64,000 nucleotides of DNA, from NCBI GenBank assembly GCA_013791765.1, contig VMTC01000122.1, positions 36,820-100,819 of the forward strand. The letters are read 5' to 3'. Shown one piece after another: positions 59,144 to 64,000 of this stretch. Both the position numbers and the translations under genes were made by a program. This DNA comes from Rhodoferax sp. GTDB lineage: Bacteria > Pseudomonadota > Gammaproteobacteria > Burkholderiales > Burkholderiaceae_C. Position 1 is the stretch's first letter. Every line of letters starts with the position of its first letter. The notes beneath the pieces were generated by a model, which saw only the letters and a program-made list of their open reading frames with translations, was not told the DNA's origin and did no database searches.

Positions 59144-60325
59144 TCAGCCGAGAACGGTTTGCGCCACGATGGTGCGCTGCACTTCATTGCTGCCGCCATA
59201 AATGGTGGTCTTGCGCATGTTGAAGTAAGTCGAGGCCAGCGGCGCACACCACACGCCACCACCGGGGAAGTCGCCCTGCCAGCCGGCTTCCATCGCCTCC
59301 TGGATCAGCGGCAGTGCATAGGGGCCGGCCGCCAGCATCATCAGCTCGCTGTAGCGCTGCTGTATTTCACTGCCGCGAATCTTCAAGAGGCCCGCAATGT
59401 CAAGTGAGTTTTTGCCCGACTTTTCTGCCGCCAGCACGCGCAGCACCAGCATTTCCAGCGCCACCACTTCCACTTCAAGCTTGGCGATCTCGTCGCGAAA
59501 ACGCAGGTCCTCATAAATACCCTCGGCCTTGGCCACGCGTTTGAGGCGCTCCAACTCACGCTTGGTGCGGTTCACGTCGGCGATGTTGGTGCGTTCATGC
59601 GAGAGCAGGAGCTTGGCGTAGGTCCAGCCCTTGTTCTCTTGGCCAATCAGGTTTTCCACCGGCACTTCAACGTCGTCAAAAAAGACCTCGTTGACTTCTG
59701 GCTCGCCGTCAAGCAGCACCGTTGGGCGCACGGTGACGCCGGGAGATTTCATGTCGATCAGCAGGAAGCTGATGCCGGTCTGGGGCTTGCCCTCGTTGCT
59801 GGTGCGCACCAGGCAAAAGATCCACTCGCCATACTGGCCCAGCGTGGTCCACGCCTTCTGGCCGTTGACGATGTATTTGTTGCCCTGACGCTCGGCCCGG
59901 CATTTGAGCGAGGCCAGGTCGGAGCCGGAACCGGGCTCGCTGTAGCCCTGGCTCCACCACACGTCGCCGCTGGCAATGCCGGGCAAAAAGCGCTGCTGCT
60001 GCTCGGGTGTGCCATAGGCCATGATGACCGGCGCCACCATGACGGGGCCAAAGGGCAGCACGCGCGGCGCACCGGCCAGCGCGCACTCTTCTTCAAACAA
60101 ATGCTTCTGGATCGAGCTCCAGCCCGGGCCGCCGAAGGAGGTGGGCCAGGCGTGGCCGAGCCAGCCTTTTTTGCCCAGAATCTTGCCCCAACGCTGCAGG
60201 TCGTCGCGGCTCAGACGCAGGGCGTTGTGCACTTTGTGTGAGATGTCGGCGGGCAGGTTCGAGTGCACCCAGGTGCGAATGTCCACGCGGAACTGCTGCT
60301 CGTCAGGGGTAAAAGCCAAATCCAT
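59144..60325 (-). CDS. Acyl-CoA dehydrogenase
   Basis: 393 residues from ATG 60325. MDLAFTPDEQQFRVDIRTWV, GHAWPTSFGGPGWSSIQKHL, WSQGYSEPGSGSDLASLKCR (flavin/substrate region), GQKAWTTLGQYGEWIFCLVR, and C-terminal RKTTIYGGSNEVQRTIVAQT with the conserved flavin-binding GGSNEVQR. First gene of the two-gene acyl-CoA dehydrogenase operon; divergent from the Crp-like regulator. Confidence 0.92.
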   Translation of the reverse strand: MDLAFTPDEQQFRVDIRTWVHSNLPADISHKVHNALRLSRDDLQRWGKILGKKGWLGHAWPTSFGGPGWSSIQKHLFEEECALAGAPRVLPFGPVMVAPVIMAYGTPEQQQRFLPGIASGDVWWSQGYSEPGSGSDLASLKCRAERQGNKYIVNGQKAWTTLGQYGEWIFCLVRTSNEGKPQTGISFLLIDMKSPGVTVRPTVLLDGEPEVNEVFFDDVEVPVENLIGQENKGWTYAKLLLSHERTNIADVNRTKRELERLKRVAKAEGIYEDLRFRDEIAKLEVEVVALEMLVLRVLAAEKSGKNSLDIAGLLKIRGSEIQQRYSELMMLAAGPYALPLIQEAMEAGWQGDFPGGGVWCAPLASTYFNMRKTTIYGGSNEVQRTIVAQTVLG

Positions 60326-60691
60326 AGGGGAGTCTCCAAATAAGCCGAATCTTTGTTTGCAACACGACTTGGGTGCAAGACAGTCGTTACTGAAACTGCG
60401 TTGTAGCACGCGCCTTTGTTGCAAGCTGTCGAGGTGGTGACACGCACAGCCCTGTCCATTGTTCTTTTCAGATTTTCACCTTGATCGGCGCACTGTGTGT
60501 TCTGTGCGACGTCCATAGCCGCAAGTTTGCCGGGAGTTTGAGAATCCGCAAAGTCTGCAGGAATTGGCTTCAGCACCGCAAGCATTTTTGCGATACTGGT
60601 CCTGGGCGACGGCGATTTGCAGCGGACACGATCGCGATGGGCCGGTTGTCGCAATGCTGATGCCGCTGCAACGTTCACACGGAGACCGCCT
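60326..60691. other. Divergent promoter region, 366 bp
   Basis: Between the acyl-CoA dehydrogenase (minus) and the Crp-like gene (plus). No clear FNR/Crp palindrome, repeat or terminator recognised. GGAG at 60681-60684 serves the TTG start of the regulator. Confidence 0.4.
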
Positions 60692-61483
60692 TTGGAGCCC
60701 TTGCACAATCCCAATCAAAATCACCTGCTCGCCGCCATGTCGCTGGCCGAACTGACACGCATGGCGCCTGAACTGGAATTGGTCACGATGTTGCAGGGCG
60801 AAGTTCTCTATGAAGCCGGGCAAGCCGCGCCGCATGTCTATTTCCCGACCAGTGCCATTGTCTCCCTGAACTGCATGACCGAGAGCGGCGCCACCTCCGA
60901 CCTTGCGTGGGTGGGCCAGGAGGGCGTCATCGACATTGCGCTGGTCATGGGCTGCCATGCCGCCGTGACCGCAGCCGTCGTTTGCGTCAGCGGCCATGGC
61001 TACCGGCTGAAGGCGCAAAGCCTGCGACGGGAATTCAATCGCGCCGGCGGGCGCCGCGCCGGGGTAATGCAGCATGTGTTGCTGCGCTACAGCCAGGCGC
61101 TGATGACGCAGCTCGCCCAAACGGCGGTCTGCAATCGACATCATTCGGTGCAGCAGCAACTGTGTCGCTGGTTGTTGTCAACGCTCGACCGATTGCCCTC
61201 CAATGAATTGACCATGACGCATGAGCATATTGCCAACATGCTCGGTGTGCGCCGTGAAGGCATCACTGAGGCCGCCGGGCATTTGCAACAAGCGGGCTTG
61301 ATTCGATATTACCGCGGCCATATCACCGTGCTTGACCGCGCGGGGCTGGCGACCCGGGTATGTGAATGCTATGCAGTGGTCAAAAAAGAGCATGAGCACT
61401 TGCTGCTGGATGTCGGCCAGAGGCCGCAGCTTGTCTCCATCGCGTCGCCGCGTCGCCTCTATTTGGCTTCAGATTTTGCCTAG
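60692..61483 (+). CDS. Crp/Fnr-family transcriptional regulator
   Basis: About 263 residues. Cyclic-nucleotide-like sensor domain ([40 protein letters not shown]) and C-terminal HTH ([40 protein letters not shown]). Fnr-type cysteines for an Fe-S cluster are not evident. TTG at 60692 is proposed as start, with GGAG 7 nt upstream; the next ATG is at 60737. Its stop overlaps the convergent yceH stop. Targets unknown; the divergent acyl-CoA dehydrogenase operon is a candidate. Confidence 0.8.
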   Translation: MEPLHNPNQNHLLAAMSLAELTRMAPELELVTMLQGEVLYEAGQAAPHVYFPTSAIVSLNCMTESGATSDLAWVGQEGVIDIALVMGCHAAVTAAVVCVSGHGYRLKAQSLRREFNRAGGRRAGVMQHVLLRYSQALMTQLAQTAVCNRHHSVQQQLCRWLLSTLDRLPSNELTMTHEHIANMLGVRREGITEAAGHLQQAGLIRYYRGHITVLDRAGLATRVCECYAVVKKEHEHLLLDVGQRPQLVSIASPRRLYLASDFA

Positions 61484-62208
61484 AGCGGTTCGGGGGGCGC
61501 AACGCCCAACTCAGTACACAGTTTTTGCACCGTTTCACGCAGCTTGGCGACTTCCAATTCGAGTCGTTCGATCCGCTCGGTGCTGTTGCCAGCCAGGGAG
61601 TCAGACGATCGACTGACCCCGGTTTGCGTCGCATCGACCGGGCCGCACAGCAGATGGGCCCAGCGCTGCTCGCGCGTACCGGGTCCGCGCGCGAGTTTGA
61701 CCACGAGCGGGCCGCCCTTTTCCAAGGCGCGGTCCTGCAACTCCTCCAGGAAGCCTTCGACCGAAGAAATATCGGCAAACTTGTACCAGCGCTCGGTGTT
61801 CAGGCGCAACTCCCCGGCCGTCTGCGGGCCGCGCAGCATCAACAGCCCCAGCAGCACGGCGGCCTGTTCATAGACCCCGATGCCGCGCTGGAAGTTGTGT
61901 TCGAAGCGCGTGGTGCGCGAACCACTGCTTTCGCGCACTAGGTTGGCGTCTTTGAGCGTGTGCAGCGCATCCGCTATGTCGGCTTCAGTCAACTCCATCA
62001 AGGGCTCGCGGCTGGACTTCTGGTTGCAGCCCAGCAGCAAGGTGTTGAGTGTGAGCGGGTAGCTGTCGGGCACGGTGCGGGCTTTTTCCATCAGGGTGCC
62101 GAGCACGCGCGCCTCGATCGGGCTCAGGATGGGCGCGGGCGTGGCGGGCGTGGAAGCGGGCAGGGGGGTGATCAGGGGGGTGGTCGAGGGAGAAGAGGTC
62201 AAGGTCAT
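61480..62208 (-). CDS. YceH/DUF480 family protein
   Basis: 242 residues from ATG 62208. A Pro/Thr/Ser-rich N-terminal tail of about 30 residues, then [40 protein letters not shown], a winged-helix fold, and a C-terminal coiled segment ([20 protein letters not shown]). Matches YceH (DUF480); function unknown. A longer upstream frame overlaps purN and has no homology. Confidence 0.88.
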   Translation of the reverse strand: MTLTSSPSTTPLITPLPASTPATPAPILSPIEARVLGTLMEKARTVPDSYPLTLNTLLLGCNQKSSREPLMELTEADIADALHTLKDANLVRESSGSRTTRFEHNFQRGIGVYEQAAVLLGLLMLRGPQTAGELRLNTERWYKFADISSVEGFLEELQDRALEKGGPLVVKLARGPGTREQRWAHLLCGPVDATQTGVSRSSDSLAGNSTERIERLELEVAKLRETVQKLCTELGVAPPEPL

Positions 62209-62221
62209 AATTCGGGCCGAT

Positions 62222-62815
62222 ATGAAAAACATCGTTATTTTGATCTCAGGCGGCGGCTCCAACATGGCGGCGATCGTAAAAACCGCACAACGCGAGGCTT
62301 GGGCAGACAAATTGGGTGCCCGCGTAGCCGCTGTCATCAGCAACAAAGCGAACGCCGCAGGGCTGGTGTTTGCGCGCGAACAGGGTATTGCCACCGAGGT
62401 GCTGGACCACAAGGCCTTTGCCTCGCGCGAAGCTTTTGACGCGGCCCTGGCCCTGCTCGTTGACCGTTTTGATGCGCCCGAGCAGCCCGCGCTGGTGGTG
62501 CTGGCTGGCTTTATGCGTATTCTCACGCCCGGTTTTGTCGCGCGTTATGCCGGGCGACTGCTCAACATTCACCCGTCGCTCTTACCCGCGTTCCCGGGGC
62601 TGCACACCCAGCAGCAGGCCATCGATGCGGGTTGCAAGGTTGCGGGTGCGACGGTGCATCAGGTTACGGCGGAACTCGACCACGGTCCGATCCTGGCGCA
62701 AGCGGTGGTGCCGGTGCTGCCGGGCGATACCGTCGAGATGCTGGCGGCGCGTGTGCTCACCCAGGAGCACATCATCTATCCGCGAGCGATCGCAGAGTTG
62801 CTTCAAAAAAAATAG
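62222..62815 (+). CDS. purN: Phosphoribosylglycinamide formyltransferase 1
   Basis: 197 residues. [80 protein letters not shown], and [20 protein letters not shown]: the full PurN pattern with its formyl-transfer Asn/His/Asp. It formylates GAR in purine synthesis. The last codons and stop (TAG) belong to a short dispersed repeat. Divergent from yceH with 13 nt between starts. Confidence 0.96.
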   Translation: MKNIVILISGGGSNMAAIVKTAQREAWADKLGARVAAVISNKANAAGLVFAREQGIATEVLDHKAFASREAFDAALALLVDRFDAPEQPALVVLAGFMRILTPGFVARYAGRLLNIHPSLLPAFPGLHTQQQAIDAGCKVAGATVHQVTAELDHGPILAQAVVPVLPGDTVEMLAARVLTQEHIIYPRAIAELLQKK

Positions 62816-62858
62816 CTGCTTGTGCTCATTTGACGTGGGCTAAAGCCTGATTTCATGT
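62803..62858 (+). repeat. Short dispersed repeat at the 3' end of purN
   Basis: AAAAAATAGCTGCTTGTGC... GACGTGGGCTAAAGCCTG then ATTTCATG. Supplies the purN stop codon TAG. Close match to copies at 12060, 42018 and 50947. Confidence 0.72.
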
Positions 62859-62957
62859 AAATATTTGACGCCACCAGACTGCGCTGTTATAGCCCTAACG
62901 GGGTTGTAGGCATGAGCTAGCCTGCTATGAGACTTTAAACGTAGGAGAATTCTATTC

Positions 62958-63491
62958 ATGAACAACGTCAAGCCTGATCCCTACAAGCCCTGCCCGTGCG
63001 GCAGTGGCCGCAAGTACAAGTTTTGCTGCCGTGCGCTGGAGCAGGTGGTCAGCGATGAGCACCCGCTGGTGCTGCTGAAAAAATCGGCTCAGTATCCGCT
63101 GGCCCGGTGTGTCGTCAACGACGGCTGGCAGGAGCAGGGCATGGCGAACGTCTTTGTGGTGCGCCAGCTGACCAATGGCAAATTTCTTTGCGGCGTGTAT
63201 CTCGTCGATGTGCTTTGCCTGGGTGTGAAGGACGCCTTCTTCAATGCTAATCTGAGCGCGACGGCCATCGACACGATGCTCAATGCGACCGGCATGCCCG
63301 TGGTGGCGATCGACTATGAGGATGCCCGCAGTCTCATTCTTGGCAGCATTGAATTCGCGAGCCGGCACGGCTACAAGCCTCACCGAGACTGGGAGACCGC
63401 AATGCCCGTGGTGGAGCCCGATAAGCCATTCAACCCAAAGTTTGAATTTGGTCACCAGGGTCAAGCCATCCATATTTCAGGCCTCGGCTGA
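62958..63491 (+). CDS. SEC-C metal-binding motif protein
   Basis: 177 residues. The N-terminus carries a SEC-C zinc-binding motif (KPCPCGSGRKYKFCCRALEQ) as at the C-terminus of SecA. The remainder (DGWQEQGMANVFVVRQLTNG; GVYLVDVLCLGVKDAFFNAN; EFASRHGYKPHRDWETAMPV) is shared by SEC-C-containing hypothetical proteins of unknown role. TAGGAG lies upstream of the ATG. Confidence 0.8.
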   Translation: MNNVKPDPYKPCPCGSGRKYKFCCRALEQVVSDEHPLVLLKKSAQYPLARCVVNDGWQEQGMANVFVVRQLTNGKFLCGVYLVDVLCLGVKDAFFNANLSATAIDTMLNATGMPVVAIDYEDARSLILGSIEFASRHGYKPHRDWETAMPVVEPDKPFNPKFEFGHQGQAIHISGLG

Positions 63492-63570
63492 GGTCCGCCG
63501 AGCTGGACGGTGCAATCAATCCCGCGCGCCCGGCCTTGTGGGGAATGCTTGCGCTGAGCGGCTTACTTCA

Positions 63571-63626
63571 AAAAAATGAGCAGTTCACGATTATTGCACG
63601 GGGGCTGCAGCCTTATTTCTTATAGG
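63571..63626 (+). repeat. Short dispersed repeat, partial intergenic copy
   Basis: GCACGGGGGCTGCAGCCTTATTT matches the right half of the copy at 50947; the AGCTGCTT half is degenerate. Confidence 0.55.
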
Positions 63627-63658
63627 TACTTGAGGACAGAGCTTGCCCACTGCGTGTG

Positions 63659-64000
63659 GGGTGCGATTCACCGCGTTGTGGGCTTCAGATGAACGATTCT
63701 TTTTGCGAAGCACTCAGGTGCGTCTATTGGATCTGGGCTGATATCACAGTGGTGGGTGAATCAGCCGGGCGATACGCTTTGCTCCGTGTCCTCCGCCCGC
63801 TTCGCGGTCTCCTCCTTTACCTGCGCAAAGCGTATCACCCGACTGATTCTGCGAGCGATTGGGTACGCTGGCAGGGAGAAAGTCAAAAGTTGCCAGAGTT
63901 GGATGTAATTCGAACTGGTGTAAGCCGTTGACGCAGAATTTATGACCCAGGCGGAGCTAGGCACGGTGATTGGGCGATGCGACCGGGCTTAGGGGTGAAA
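63659..64000 (+). mobile_element. MITE-like element, copy 3, cut by the window edge
   Basis: Starts GGGTGCGATTCA and follows the copy at 55335 through GACTGATTCTGCGAGCG and later GGCACGGTGATTGGGC...ATGCGACCGGGCT. Its right end lies outside the window, so a target duplication cannot be checked. Outside the element and the short repeat at 63571-63626, the 509 bp after the SEC-C gene hold nothing else recognised. Confidence 0.72.

Noticed and set aside
62880-62935. Possible second repeat after purN (TTATAGCCC...GAGCTAGCC)
   Set aside because: Does not align well with the short repeat family; no second copy seen in the window.

Overview
The window looks like a chromosomal segment of a betaproteobacterium of the order Burkholderiales, most likely family Comamonadaceae (Rhodoferax/Polaromonas-like). 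This rests on the high-GC coding style, the gene order exbB-exbD-lpxK-trm112-kdsB-adk, the gmk-rpoZ-spoT-yicC block, a phasin gene, and short dispersed repeats of a kind I associate from memory with Comamonadaceae. No rRNA, tRNA, CRISPR array or intact transposase gene was found.

Region 1-7.4 kb is accessory. It holds the start of a multisubunit Na+/H+ antiporter operon (minus strand) and a divergent set encoding a LapA-like membrane peptide, a ferric-reductase-like flavocytochrome and a monohaem cytochrome c. A very GC-rich block follows: a PPK2 remnant, an intact P-type cation ATPase and a broken Na/Pi cotransporter gene, closed by a VapBC-type toxin-antitoxin pair. Two similar palindromes (ATGACA...TGTCAT) sit in the promoter regions of this part.

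Region 7.4-17.3 kb holds ETF:ubiquinone oxidoreductase, divergent from an SDR-EamA-ubiC-thioesterase operon with a perfect palindromic operator between them. A CheB/CheR fusion overlapping a PAS-GGDEF diguanylate cyclase comes next, then a BON-domain gene. Region 17.3-28 kb has a small unknown gene, an hsp20-lon operon, an alkylation-repair group (ada-alkA type glycosylase, ogt), a phosphohexomutase, waaA and a 2-hydroxyacid dehydrogenase.

Region 28-36.6 kb starts with lexA (three candidate SOS boxes upstream) and a type I-like asparaginase. Then come RidA, an Lrp-type regulator, a polar amino-acid ABC transporter, a DadA-like FAD oxidase and an Asp/Glu racemase-family enzyme. These last genes look like one uptake-and-catabolism unit for an amino acid, possibly a D-amino acid.

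Region 36.6-53.6 kb is largely core genome: adk, kdsB, trm112, lpxK, exbD, exbB, xseA, sodB, greB, spoT, rpoZ, gmk, yicC, a Ser/Thr kinase-phosphatase pair, rph, rdgB, hemW and a CBS-domain gene. Region 53.6-64 kb mixes lipid/PHA metabolism (phasin, AcuI/YhdH-type reductase, two acyl-CoA dehydrogenases) with an LhgO-like oxidase, a Crp-like regulator, yceH, purN and a SEC-C protein.

Two repeat families stand out. One is an about 509-bp MITE-like element with terminal inverted repeats and a 9-bp target duplication (one complete copy and two partial copies). The other is an about 45-55-bp element found between genes and also in frame inside genes (xseA, waaA, the asparaginase gene, an EamA gene), in two cases supplying the stop codon of the upstream gene.
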